From an uncultured bacterium (GTDB lineage: Bacteria > Verrucomicrobiota > Kiritimatiellia > CAIKKV01 > CAIJXV01), in assembly GCA_903824675.1 (NCBI GenBank), contig CAIJXV010000101.1, positions 29,585-93,584 on the forward strand: a DNA stretch of 64,000 nucleotides, written 5' to 3'. Shown piece after piece: positions 26,129 through 34,706 of the stretch. Position 1 is the first letter of the stretch; every line of letters begins with the position of its first letter. A program made the position numbers and the translations under genes. The notes below the pieces were generated by a model. The model had not been told where the DNA came from. It did no database searches and worked only from the letters and a program-made list of their open reading frames with translations.

Positions 26129-27429
26129 ATGAAACAAAAACTACTGGTTATTCAAGCCGCCGGGCTGGGCTATGAATTCTTAAGGCATTGGCAGGCCGAA
26201 CGCCTCGAGAATCTGGAGTTTCAGTCCTGTGCCCCGGTTTTTCCAGCCCTGACCTGTACCGCCCAGGCCGCCTTCCGGACGGGCGCTGATCCGGTTCGGC
26301 AGGGGATGCCAGCCAACGGTTTTTATCTTCGACCGGAACAGCGCGCGCACTATTGGGACCAGTCTGCGGCTTGGGTGGAAGGACCACGGATTTGGTCGGC
26401 GTTTCGCGCCAGGGCCGGCGGGTCGGCCTGATTTGCTGGCAACAAAGCCTGGGGGAATCCGCCGATCTGATTCTATCCCCCGCGCCCATTCATCGCCATG
26501 GCGGGGGGATGATTCAATCCTGTTATGCCTGGCCCCGTGAATTAGAGGCCGATTTGCGTGAGGCGCTGGGGCGTTCATTCAACCTGTTTCACTACTGGGG
26601 GCCGCTGGCTTCGCCCCGGGTATCGCATTGGATTGCCGAGGCCACGGCTGAAATCATGACTCGGTCGCGCTATGCGCCCGACTTGTTGCTCACCTATCTG
26701 CCGGCGCTCGATTACGATCTGCAACGGTATGGGCCGGAGGATCGCCGGGCCCGGCGGGCGCTTGAACAATTACGGGGGGATTTGCGTCTGCTCTTGAAAA
26801 CGGCGGCCGTAATGGGCTATGAGGTTCTGATCGCCGGGGATTACGCGATCACCCGGTGCGGAGCGGGCGTCATCCTTCCCAATCGACGACTGGCCGAGAG
26901 CGAGTGGATGGCGACGCGGCGGGTTGGACGAATGGACTATCCCGACTATTTTCGCAGTCGCGCTTTTACCCTGGTCGATCATGAGGTGGCGTGGGTTTAC
27001 CTGCAGGATCCGCGCGATGCCGACGCGGTACGGACGATCCTGGCGGAGGATCCGGGAATCGGATCGATTCTAGGCCCGCAGGAATTGGAGGCGCGGGGTT
27101 GGGGTCATTCCCGTGCCGGGGATTTGTTGTTAACCGCCCGGCCCGGCTGGTGGTTTGCCTATCCCTGGTGGACGGATCCGGCGCGGGCACCGGAGTTCGA
27201 TCGGCATGTCGATATCCATAACAAGCCTGGATATGATCCGTGCGAATTGTTCTTCGGTTGGCCGCCCCTGTCGGTCAGTCGGGACACGAGTCGGATCCAG
27301 GGTACGCATGGAGTCGATGGACCCGGTCGCGAGGTGGCGTGGGCGGCGACGTGGACACCCGCGACGGTGCCGGAAAATTGGAATGGACTGGTTTCCGCCG
27401 TCCGGGAATGGATGGAGGGGGTTGGATGA
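26129..27429 (+). pseudogene. Alkaline-phosphatase-superfamily phosphodiesterase (EboF-like), frameshifted
   Basis: Two frames together give a protein of about 434 codons. The first, from ATG 26129 (MKQKLLVIQAAGLGYEFLRH), runs to a stop at 26431 and holds the metal-site opening and the PALTCTAQAAFRTG segment, where Thr is the expected nucleophile. Near 26400-26413 the reading shifts by one base to RRVGLICWQQSLGESADL and continues to 27429 with GDYAIT, AFTLVDHEVAW and FDRHVDIHNKPGYDPCELFFG metal-binding histidine/aspartate segments. One base appears missing in genomic sequence. No slippery heptamer is obvious, so it is a true mutation or an assembly error. The stop overlaps the EboD-like start by 4 bases, as expected of an intact operon member. 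EboF-like proteins are nucleotide-pyrophosphatase relatives. Confidence 0.75.
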
Positions 27430-28685
27430 ACGGGGATAAACATCAGGCTCAGGGCGATGGGAATTGGCAGGTAATCCGGCAGACGATTACAGTGCCTTTT
27501 GCCTATCCGGTCTATTTTGGCCGGGGTCTTTTCGATGCCGCCAATCCGCTGTTGGCAGACGTCCTTGCAGGGACCGTACCGGACCGACGGCCACGGCTGA
27601 TGGTGTTTGTTGACCGGGGCCTTTTGAACTCGAGTCCCGACTTGATCCAACGGATCAACGCTTGGTTGGCCACCTGGTCGCACCGGTGTGAAGGGGTTGC
27701 TCCTCCGGTGGTTTGGGAGGGGGGCGAGGCGGCCAAAACCGGGTGGGAAGGCTTGAAGCGGTGCGTGGAAATGATCGTGCCTTTGCGGTTGGACCGGCAG
27801 AGTTATGTAGTGGCGGTCGGAGGCGGGGCCTTGTTGGATCTGGTGGGGTTGGCGACCGCTCTGATTCATCGGGGTTTGCGGTTGGTACGGGTTCCGACGA
27901 CGGTGCTGGCGCAGAATGATGCCGGGGTGGGAGTCAAGAACGGGATCGATGCCTGGTCGACCAAGAACCTGATTGGCACTTTTGCCCCGCCGTATGCCGT
28001 GATCAATGATTATGATTTTTTGGATTTACTGGATGAAGTGGATTGGCGCGGGGGCATTGCCGAGGCCTTCAAAGTGGCGATTATCAAGGATCGTGTTTTT
28101 TTTGAAAGCCTTTGCCGGTCGGTGCCCGCCTTGATGCGTCGGGATCGGGCCGCGATGGAATTTTTGGTGAAACGCTGTGCCGAACTTCATTTGGCCCATA
28201 TCCGGGAGGGGGGGGATCCTTTCGAAATGGGGAGTGCGCGGCCTTTGGATTTTGGCCATTGGCTGGCGCATCAATTGGAGATTCTTTCGGGTTACCGGGT
28301 TCGGCATGGACAGGCGGTGTCGGTGGGGATGGCCGTGGATTGTCTCTTGGCTGAATCCATCGGCTGGTTGACCGGGGCGGAAGCCGGCGCGGTGCTCGAC
28401 GGGTTGCGATCGGCCGGCCTTCCGATCTGGGATGATGCTTTGGATCGACGGCAGCCGGATGGACGCCGGCAGATCGTGGAAGGGCTGGAGTCCTTTCGTG
28501 AACATCTGGGGGGGCAATTGACCTTGACGTTGCCGCGAGGGTTGGGAGCGCGGGATGAAATACATGATGTAGATATGGTTCGATTGGAGCGGGTGTTTGA
28601 GCGTTTGGCACGGGGGGAGAACATAAGCGCGGCCGGGTGTTCCACAGGAAGAAGCAAGCAATCGCCGGCAACAGATGTGAGTTGA
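27426..28685 (+). CDS. 3-dehydroquinate synthase-like enzyme (EboD-like)
   Basis: A 419-residue member of the dehydroquinate synthase fold. The NAD-binding signature VVAVGGGALLDLVGLATALIHRGLRLVRVPTTVLAQNDAGVGVKNGID is present (written from residue ~128; key residues GGG, D, RG, PTT, K). GGIAEAFKVAIIKD and LDFGHWLAHQLEILSGYRVRHGQAVSVGM supply the usual zinc ligands (Glu, His, His). It is longer than ordinary AroB (about 360 residues) and carries a distinct N-terminal segment, and it stands among UbiA and AP-superfamily genes, so it fits EboD rather than the shikimate enzyme. The reaction of EboD is not established; cyclisation of a phosphosugar is plausible. ATGA overlap with the upstream gene. 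Confidence 0.83.
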   Translation: MNGDKHQAQGDGNWQVIRQTITVPFAYPVYFGRGLFDAANPLLADVLAGTVPDRRPRLMVFVDRGLLNSSPDLIQRINAWLATWSHRCEGVAPPVVWEGGEAAKTGWEGLKRCVEMIVPLRLDRQSYVVAVGGGALLDLVGLATALIHRGLRLVRVPTTVLAQNDAGVGVKNGIDAWSTKNLIGTFAPPYAVINDYDFLDLLDEVDWRGGIAEAFKVAIIKDRVFFESLCRSVPALMRRDRAAMEFLVKRCAELHLAHIREGGDPFEMGSARPLDFGHWLAHQLEILSGYRVRHGQAVSVGMAVDCLLAESIGWLTGAEAGAVLDGLRSAGLPIWDDALDRRQPDGRRQIVEGLESFREHLGGQLTLTLPRGLGARDEIHDVDMVRLERVFERLARGENISAAGCSTGRSKQSPATDVS

Positions 28686-28721
28686 CTCGGATTATCGGCA
28701 AACGTATGTTTGACCGATCCT

Positions 28722-30065
28722 ATGCCAGCGAATCAAAAAAAGGGACCCTCGGCCGCACGTGAAGCCGAATCAGTGGTCGTGGGCGTGCCGGCGCCCGAAT
28801 TTCAATTTATGGGATTCACCGGGCGATGGCCGGCGACTTTTCGCGCTTTGCGGCATCGTAATTTCCGGCTTTTCTGGTTTGGGCAGATGATTTCGCTGAC
28901 CGGAACGTGGATGCAGTGGGCGGCGCAAGGGTGGCTGATCGCGATCCTGGTGCAATCTCAATATCACCAGGAAAATTCCTCACTTCACAATGGAATGATC
29001 GGCGTGTTGGGGGCTTTGCCGATGACATTCCTGACCCTTTTCGCCGGGACGTTTGCCGATAAATACGACCGTCGGCGCATGCTGATTTTGACGCAGACGT
29101 TGTTGATATTTCCCGCTCTGGCGTTAGGGCTCCTGTCCCTCGCATCGGTTTTGCGGATCTGGCATATCGCGGTTTTGGCGGTGATCACCGGGGTGATCAA
29201 TTCGCTGGATATGCCCGTCCGCCAGGCCTTTGTAAAGGATATGGCGGGGCAGGAGGATGTGCCGAACGCGATCGCCCTGAATTCGACCGTATTCAACGCG
29301 GCTCGTTGCGTGGGGCCATTGATCGCCGGTGCGCTGATGGCTCACACCCGGTTTGGCATATCGGGGGTTTTCATTCTCAATGCGATCAGTTTTCTGCCGG
29401 TTATTTGGGGGCTTTACCTCATTCGCCATGTCCATGTTCGGCACGCATCGGCCAATGTCGATACCGTTACGCATCTACGCGAGGGATTTCGGTATGTGGC
29501 GGGGAACTTGACGATTCGCTGGCTGCTGGCTTTGATGGCGGTGTATAGCACTTTCGGGTTTTCCTATGCGGTTCTCTTGCCGACCTTCGCCCGTCAGGTG
29601 CTTCATCTGGGTGCGTTGGGATACGGCTCGCTGTTGTCATCGGTCGGTTGGGGGGCCATCGGGGGCGCCTTGCTTTTTGCCGCGGTTCAACAGCGGGTGG
29701 GGAAGGGTCGGATGATGTTGGCTGGCGGAATTTGTTGTGCCCTAGGGCTGATGAGTTTCAGTTTGATCCGGAGTTATTATTTTTCTCTCTTTTTTAGCCT
29801 GCCGTTAACGGGAGTGGGATTGGTGGTGTCCACGGCGTGTATCAACAGTCTGATCCAGCAAATCACGCCGGATCATTTGCGCGGGCGTATTGTGAGTATG
29901 TGGGCATTTATTTTCGCGGGGTTCGGTCCGGTCGGGTTGGCCTATGCGGGGATGGTGGGGCATTTTGTTTCGCCCGCGGTCGCGATTTTCTTCGGTGGAT
30001 TGACCTGTTTCGCCGCCGTAATGTATTTGGCGATTTCAGCTCCCTGGTTCTATCGGCAGGAATAA
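28722..30065 (+). CDS. Major facilitator superfamily exporter
   Basis: A 447-residue membrane transporter of the EntS-like MFS_3 group. After a 50-residue cytoplasmic lead comes RHRNFRLFWFGQMISLTGTWMQWAAQGWL, the usual opening helix, then the conserved loop DKYDRRRMLILTQ (motif A-like) and about 12 hydrophobic segments. RVGKGRMM and the LRGRIVSMWAFIFAGFGPVG stretch match the second half. ATG 28722 is used; a TTG at 28710 in frame is an alternative. MFS_3 proteins often export siderophores or other secondary metabolites, so it is the natural exit for a product of the ebo-like enzymes. 36 bp after the EboD-like gene. Confidence 0.87.
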   Translation: MPANQKKGPSAAREAESVVVGVPAPEFQFMGFTGRWPATFRALRHRNFRLFWFGQMISLTGTWMQWAAQGWLIAILVQSQYHQENSSLHNGMIGVLGALPMTFLTLFAGTFADKYDRRRMLILTQTLLIFPALALGLLSLASVLRIWHIAVLAVITGVINSLDMPVRQAFVKDMAGQEDVPNAIALNSTVFNAARCVGPLIAGALMAHTRFGISGVFILNAISFLPVIWGLYLIRHVHVRHASANVDTVTHLREGFRYVAGNLTIRWLLALMAVYSTFGFSYAVLLPTFARQVLHLGALGYGSLLSSVGWGAIGGALLFAAVQQRVGKGRMMLAGGICCALGLMSFSLIRSYYFSLFFSLPLTGVGLVVSTACINSLIQQITPDHLRGRIVSMWAFIFAGFGPVGLAYAGMVGHFVSPAVAIFFGGLTCFAAVMYLAISAPWFYRQE

Positions 30066-30090
30066 GGGGACCGGAGCCTGAAGGAAAACC

Positions 30091-31353
30091 ATGGGGAAAT
30101 TCATTAAATTGACTCTTCGCCGATGGGTGATCGCTGGGCTCCTGATTCTGGGGCTGGGGCTCGGTTGGGTGGGGGGATGTCCGTCTCTTTTCCTGGGCGG
30201 GACCTTCTCCGGGCAACCCGAGGACCTGAACCAGCATTTGAGTCGCCCGGCGCATGCCCTTCTGGCCCAAGCACTGGGTGGCGTCGGGGCGGAGCCGCTG
30301 GTGGATTATCATGCGCATATCATCGGTATAGGGACGGGAAACAGTCAGGCCGAAGTGAATCCGGCCCTGTTGCACGGGTGGCGTCCCGTGAAAAGACTGA
30401 ATACCGGCATTTTTCTCAGCGCCTGCGGAGTCAGCGATTTTTCTCGTTTGGACCAGGAATATGTGGAGCGATTGGTTCGTTTGGTCCGGGGGGTTGGCCA
30501 TCCGGTTAAGATGCATATTCTGGCCTTTGATCATGCCTATCGCCCCGATGGTACGATTAATCAGCGGCTGGGTACCTTTTATGTGCCGAACGAATATGTG
30601 GTTCAATTGGCGGAGCAATATCCCGATGTGTTTGTTCCCGTCATTTCGGTGCATCCCGATCGACCGGATGCGCTGGTCGAGCTCGAAAAGTGGGCGCAAC
30701 GGGGGGTGCGGTACGTGAAGTGGCTGCCCAACGCCCAGGGAATTGATCCTTCATCTCCACGCTGTGACGGGTTTTATGCGGTGATGAAAAAATACGACAT
30801 GGTTCTATTGACCCATGCGGGGAAGGAAAAGTCCCTTGATGTCTGTTCTCAGGCGTTCGGCAATCCGCTTTTGCTCCGTCGGCCTTTGGATCAGGGCGTC
30901 AAGGTGATCCTGGCGCATTGTGCCAGTGCGGGTCGTAATGCGGATTTGGACCATCCCGGCGTTCAAGCCGGCAACTTCGATCTATTTCTGAGATTGATGG
31001 AGACGGAAAGTTATCGCGGCTTATTATTTGCCGATATCTCAGCCCTGACCCAGGTCAATCGGACTCCCCAGCCGATTCTGGAATTGATCCGACGTCCGGA
31101 ATTACATAGCCGATTGGTGAATGGCAGTGATTATCCGCTCCCGGCGATCAACTGCCTGATTTGGACGCGGAAGCTGGCCCGGATGGGGCTGATTACTCCC
31201 CAGGAACGGCGCTGTCTGAATGAGATTTATAATTACAATCCCTTGCTTTTTGATTATGTACTGAAGCGGACGATCCGGGATCCGGTGACCGGGAAACAAC
31301 TTCCCGTCAGTGTATTTTTGCAAAATCCTGGAATTGTCGAGAATCCGCGTTGA
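30091..31353 (+). CDS. Amidohydrolase-2-family protein, probable lipoprotein
   Basis: A 420-residue protein with a hydrophobic N-terminus (VIAGLLILGLGLGWVGGC); WVGGC can serve as a lipobox, so it may be anchored at the membrane and act in the periplasm. The TIM-barrel metal motifs are DYHAHI (about residue 72), VISVHPD, LLTHAG, ILAHC and VNGSDYPLP (metal Asp). A possible substrate pocket lies in GVRYVKWLPNAQGIDPSS. It belongs to the amidohydrolase-2 type and is not the TatD-type EboB. It is the last gene of the sigma-factor-led run, 25 bp after the exporter, and could act on the exported compound. Confidence 0.78.
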   Translation: MGKFIKLTLRRWVIAGLLILGLGLGWVGGCPSLFLGGTFSGQPEDLNQHLSRPAHALLAQALGGVGAEPLVDYHAHIIGIGTGNSQAEVNPALLHGWRPVKRLNTGIFLSACGVSDFSRLDQEYVERLVRLVRGVGHPVKMHILAFDHAYRPDGTINQRLGTFYVPNEYVVQLAEQYPDVFVPVISVHPDRPDALVELEKWAQRGVRYVKWLPNAQGIDPSSPRCDGFYAVMKKYDMVLLTHAGKEKSLDVCSQAFGNPLLLRRPLDQGVKVILAHCASAGRNADLDHPGVQAGNFDLFLRLMETESYRGLLFADISALTQVNRTPQPILELIRRPELHSRLVNGSDYPLPAINCLIWTRKLARMGLITPQERRCLNEIYNYNPLLFDYVLKRTIRDPVTGKQLPVSVFLQNPGIVENPR

Positions 31354-31422
31354 GTCTAACGACTTGAAAGACACTCACTGAATTGTTCACGCTAACTTCT
31401 TTCCGGATGAGGGGAATGAGCC

Positions 31423-32229
31423 TTACGGTCGCGGACCCGGAAAGCCATCCGGGGGGCCCCGCCGAGGCATATCCGGAAAGATCACTCGCAGGGAGGTGTT
31501 GGACGTGATTTGGTTAATATAGGTCACCATCGATTCGGCATCAGCGGCAGAATGCCCCATCGTGACGGCTAAATCAAAAAATTCCTGGTCTCGCTCGTTA
31601 TTCAGCAGGGGGGTGAGGGCGACCATGTTGCTTCGGACCGCGGACATCGTTGGGCGTCGGTCTTCCGGCGGCAAGCCGTTTTGCATTTGTTGGGTTAGTG
31701 CGCGTGTCTCCTCGAGCAAGGTCAACATTCGGATATACTCTTCCATGTCGGCCTCGGTCATATTGTGCGTGTCGCGGAACATGAAATAGTTGGTCGCTTC
31801 GGCATAGGCCGTCTCGGCCCGAACTTTGGCCTCCTGCCGGCGTTTCTGAAGGGCTTCATAGCGCACCGGATCGTTCGTCTGGAGGGCCGTCATCCAATCC
31901 TCTCCCCGTGGTCGTGACCCTGCCCGATTCTCAGGATCGCGCCGGATGATTCCGGCCCCCACGGCCGGCGGAGGAGATCCCTTTGCGCCCTCGCGGGATT
32001 CGGTTCTTACGGGGGATTGTGGCGAGACCTGCTGTTGGCTGGTGCGCAGTTCACGGGACCGCTCCTTGGAGGTGCCCTCCCGATTCGACGGCTGTTGGAC
32101 CGGGATTCCGGCCGTCGCCTCGTGCCACTTCTGTTCAAAACGGATGGATTGGTTCCGATAATACAGCGCCAGAGATAACATTGCCGCCAGTCCAGCCCAA
32201 CAGATGATCATTGCACTATTAGAACGCAT
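31423..32229 (-). CDS. Membrane-anchored protein of unknown function
   Basis: A 268-residue protein with one N-terminal helix (SAMIICWAGLAAMLSLALYY), a disordered Gln/Ser/Glu-rich region (about 35-105) and a C-terminal helical domain (MTALQTNDPVRYEALQKRRQEAKVRAETAYAEATNYF onward) with a TLLEETRAL stretch. The tail is Pro/Gly-rich (FPDMPRRGPPDGFPGPRP). I do not recognise the family. It is convergent with the amidohydrolase gene and 12 bp downstream of rnhA, whose transcript it may share. Confidence 0.68.
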   Translation of the reverse strand: MRSNSAMIICWAGLAAMLSLALYYRNQSIRFEQKWHEATAGIPVQQPSNREGTSKERSRELRTSQQQVSPQSPVRTESREGAKGSPPPAVGAGIIRRDPENRAGSRPRGEDWMTALQTNDPVRYEALQKRRQEAKVRAETAYAEATNYFMFRDTHNMTEADMEEYIRMLTLLEETRALTQQMQNGLPPEDRRPTMSAVRSNMVALTPLLNNERDQEFFDLAVTMGHSAADAESMVTYINQITSNTSLRVIFPDMPRRGPPDGFPGPRP

Positions 32230-32241
32230 GCTCGCGGACCT

Positions 32242-32766
32242 TTAGAATAACATCATTTGCTGGGGTTTCAGGGGCGGAGTGGGATTTTCATAACCGACAT
32301 CCGGCGGGAGATCCGGGTTTTGTCGCGCTTGAACCGCCAATTCATCGCAGCGCAGATTCTCTTGATTATCGGCATGACTTTTGACCCACACGAATTTCAC
32401 TTCATGCAAGGCTGCCAGGTTGAGTAATTCGTTCCAGAGGTCGGGATTGAGGGCGGCGTCTTTTCCTTTATTCCGTGTCCAATGGTTTTGACGCCATTTT
32501 TCGGCATACCCGCCATTGAACATATCCACGACATAGCGGGAGTCGCTGTTGATGGTGACTTGGGCCGTCTCGCCCTGCAATTGCCTCAGTCCGATGATAG
32601 CCGCCAGGATTTCCATACGATTGTTGGTGGTCTTTTTGAATCCGCCGGAAAGTTCCTGCCGCTGGCCATCGCGAAGGATCACGATACCATACCCGCCGGA
32701 GCCGGGATTCGGGCTGGCCGCGCCATCGGTATAGATGGTGATGGAATTGGATGAAGGATCAGTCAC
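32242..32766 (-). CDS. rnhA: Ribonuclease HI
   Basis: Cytoplasmic endonuclease that cuts RNA in RNA-DNA hybrids. 174 residues; the four catalytic acids are Asp14 (IYTDGAAS), Glu52 (NNRMEIL), Asp75 (INSDSRYV) and Asp141 (RCDELA), with the flexible-loop His131 in VKSHADN. The basic protrusion WRQNHWTRNKGKDA is present. A short tail after residue 150 ends PQQMMLF. Directly upstream of the membrane-anchored protein gene. Confidence 0.96.
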   Translation of the reverse strand: MTDPSSNSITIYTDGAASPNPGSGGYGIVILRDGQRQELSGGFKKTTNNRMEILAAIIGLRQLQGETAQVTINSDSRYVVDMFNGGYAEKWRQNHWTRNKGKDAALNPDLWNELLNLAALHEVKFVWVKSHADNQENLRCDELAVQARQNPDLPPDVGYENPTPPLKPQQMMLF

Positions 32767-32921
32767 GCGCGCATTATGCCAAAGGAGCGACCGAAGCGCA
32801 AGGCAGCGCTCGCAGCAGGTTGAAGCCAGACGGGTGTAAGATAAATTTCTTTAGAGTCCACTAAGAAACACACGAAAGGCGCGAAAGATGGGGATCGATG
32901 TGCCGGGTTGGAGGAGATCAG

Positions 32922-33253
32922 CCACGCGATACGCGTGGCTGTACTGGAGATGCTAAAGTAAAGCCAGACCTACGGGCTGGCTCAGGGATATCCGCCACGT
33001 GATCGAAGCTGCGAATGAATGAACATGGTTTTTGTATCCCGTACGGGTTTCTCCCTCCCCCGCGCCGGGGGGAGGGAGGAGCAGAATCCACGCGATACGC
33101 GTGGCTGTACTGGAGATGCTGAAGTAAAGCCAGACCTACGGGCTGGCTTGGGAGGAGACCAGCCACGCGATCGAAGTTGCGAATGAGTGAACATGGGTTT
33201 CGAATCCATTACAGGCTCCTCCCTCCCCCCGGCGCGGGGGAGGGTTGGGGTGA
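32922..33253 (+). repeat. Tandem pair of about 166-bp repeat units
   Basis: The palindromic CCACGCGATACGCGTGG stands at 32922-32938 and again at 33088-33104. Each copy is followed by the same text (GTACTGGAGATGCT[A/G]AAGTAAAGCC, then GACCTACGGGCTGGCT, then GATCGAAG..GCGAATGA) and ends with a C-rich/G-rich hairpin. Copies differ at scattered bases, so duplication is not recent. Confidence 0.8.
33051..33079. repeat. GC-rich palindromic hairpin
   Basis: CTCCCTCCCCC (33051-33061) faces CGGGGGGAGGGAG (33067-33079), with GCGC in the loop. It is part of the C-rich hairpin family that recurs at 33215, 36444, 39026 and 39133. Confidence 0.7.
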
Positions 33254-33262
33254 GGGGGATCC
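33215..33262. repeat. CCTCCCTCCCCC..GGGGTGAGGGGG dispersed hairpin
   Basis: A C-rich arm, GGCGC and a G-rich arm followed by GTTGGGGTGAGGGGGATCC. The G-rich tail is the reverse complement of the CCCCTCACCCC seen at 36444 and 39026, so all three are copies of one intergenic repeat, here inverted. Confidence 0.7.
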
Positions 33263-33422
33263 ATTCAAGTTTGGCCGCATCGTGAGGTGGAAGCGTTTTT
33301 ATTCCTCCGTGTCCCCGTGCCTCCGTGGTGAACATCCGACATGCGATCATTCCTTTTGTACGCGAGGGGCTGAATCCGCTATAGGTTTGCCTCCGCGAAA
33401 GTCATCTGTTACAACTTGGCCC

Positions 33423-34706
33423 ATGAAAATTGTCCTGATCGGCGCCGGCAGTTTTGTTTTTGCGCCCAGCCTTATGCACGACGCGATCATCGAGCATCGT
33501 CTGGAAGGACTCCATCTGGCCCTCGTAGACCCCCAGGTCGAGATGGCTGAATTGATGGCGGGGATTGGTCGGCAAATGGCCAAGGCCGTCGAACTCCAGG
33601 TCGAGGTTACGGCGCATGCCCATCGGCTGGACTGCCTGGCCGGGGCCGACTTCGTCATCTGCTGTGCGGCGGTCCAGCTCCAGCGCCGTTTCGCGATGGA
33701 TGTTGAGATTATTCACCGCTTGGCCCCCGGTCACCTGGTGACCGAGTTCGGTGGGATTCAGGGTCTCAGCTATTCCCTGCGCCAGATTGCCCTGATTAAG
33801 GGACTGGCTGCTGACATGCATCGGTTATGTCCTTCCGCCTGGTTGCTGTGTTCAGCCAACCCCCTGCCGCGGGTCTGCCAGGCTGCACACGAATTGGGTA
33901 TTCCCACCGCCGGGTTCTGCTCGAACTCCATGGGGGGCTACGGGCTGATCGGGCAAATCCTGCGCAATCAGGGCGAGTCTTTTCCCTGGACAAAGACGGT
34001 CCGGCGCTACGAGGCGGTGATGGCGGGATTGAATCACATCTCATTCACCCTGGCACTGCTTGAACGCGAAACCGGTCGCGATGTCCTGGCGGACTTCATA
34101 GCCCAGGCCGGCCGGCAGGGCGCGTTCGACCACCGCACCGGACTGCTGATTGCCGAGACCGGGTATTGGCCGCCCAACGGTGAAGGCCATATGCGCGATT
34201 TTCTGCCGCCGGATGCGAAGAGTTGGCCGCTTGAGTTGGCTTCGCATGGGACGGATGCGGAACGGGCCGAACGCCTTCGCACGCTACGCGAGGCCGCCGC
34301 CGGAACCCGCCCCTGGGAACCACTGCTGGAACACCGGGCTTGGGAGAAACCCATGGATTTTGTCGCCGGACTTTCCGGCCTTGCGCCCACTCATTTCCAT
34401 GCGCTGAATCTCGTGAACGATGGCCAACTTCCAGAACTGCCCATGGGCGTGTTCGTTGAAACCCCGGCCAGCATTTCGTCCAAGGGTCCGATACCCCGGA
34501 CATTGCGTTTGCCCAAAACCGTGGCGCGGCTCAGCCGACCGATTGCCGAGTTGAATGGGCTGATCGTGCAAGCCGGACTGACCCTCCGGCGCGATCTCAT
34601 GTATACGGCGGTGGAATTGGATCCGACGATTCTGGACAAATCCGCCGGACGCACCGCCCTTGACGCCTGTCTAGCGGCCCACGCCGACCTGATCGGGAGC
34701 GTTTGA
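33423..34706 (+). CDS. Glycoside hydrolase family 4 (NAD- and metal-dependent alpha-glycosidase type)
   Basis: A 427-residue cytoplasmic GH4 enzyme. The Rossmann start is MKIVLIGAGSFVFAPSLMHDAI; GADFVICCAAVQ and HLVTEFGGIQGLSYSLRQI follow, the pattern of alpha-galactosidase/glucosidase members. The metal-site Cys is in GFCSNSMG and the metal His in AGLNHISF. The usual CHS reads CSNS here. GH4 enzymes hydrolyse by an NAD-dependent oxidation-elimination route; the substrate may be an alpha-galactoside, but phospho-sugar specificity cannot be excluded. No good ribosome-binding site precedes ATG 33423; a longer in-frame reading upstream lies in repeat DNA and is not believed. Confidence 0.85.
   Translation: MKIVLIGAGSFVFAPSLMHDAIIEHRLEGLHLALVDPQVEMAELMAGIGRQMAKAVELQVEVTAHAHRLDCLAGADFVICCAAVQLQRRFAMDVEIIHRLAPGHLVTEFGGIQGLSYSLRQIALIKGLAADMHRLCPSAWLLCSANPLPRVCQAAHELGIPTAGFCSNSMGGYGLIGQILRNQGESFPWTKTVRRYEAVMAGLNHISFTLALLERETGRDVLADFIAQAGRQGAFDHRTGLLIAETGYWPPNGEGHMRDFLPPDAKSWPLELASHGTDAERAERLRTLREAAAGTRPWEPLLEHRAWEKPMDFVAGLSGLAPTHFHALNLVNDGQLPELPMGVFVETPASISSKGPIPRTLRLPKTVARLSRPIAELNGLIVQAGLTLRRDLMYTAVELDPTILDKSAGRTALDACLAAHADLIGSV

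Larger units (their letters stand above)
32767..33422. other. 656-bp gene-free region with tandem repeat units and GC-rich hairpins
   Basis: Divergent gap between rnhA and the GH4 gene. It contains two 166-bp repeat units, a palindrome and a GC-rich hairpin listed separately, plus stretches reading CCGTGCCTCCGTGGTGAA and ACTAAGAAACACACGAAAGG that look like dispersed low-complexity intergenic repeats. No coding signal was found. A promoter for GH4 is not evident. Confidence 0.7.

Noticed and set aside
30091..31353. EboB (TatD-type hydrolase)
   Set aside because: The motifs and length fit the amidohydrolase-2 type, and it has an export signal, unlike TatD proteins.
32922..33253. CRISPR array
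   Set aside because: Only two long units of 166 bp, with no short regular repeat-spacer pattern and no cas genes.
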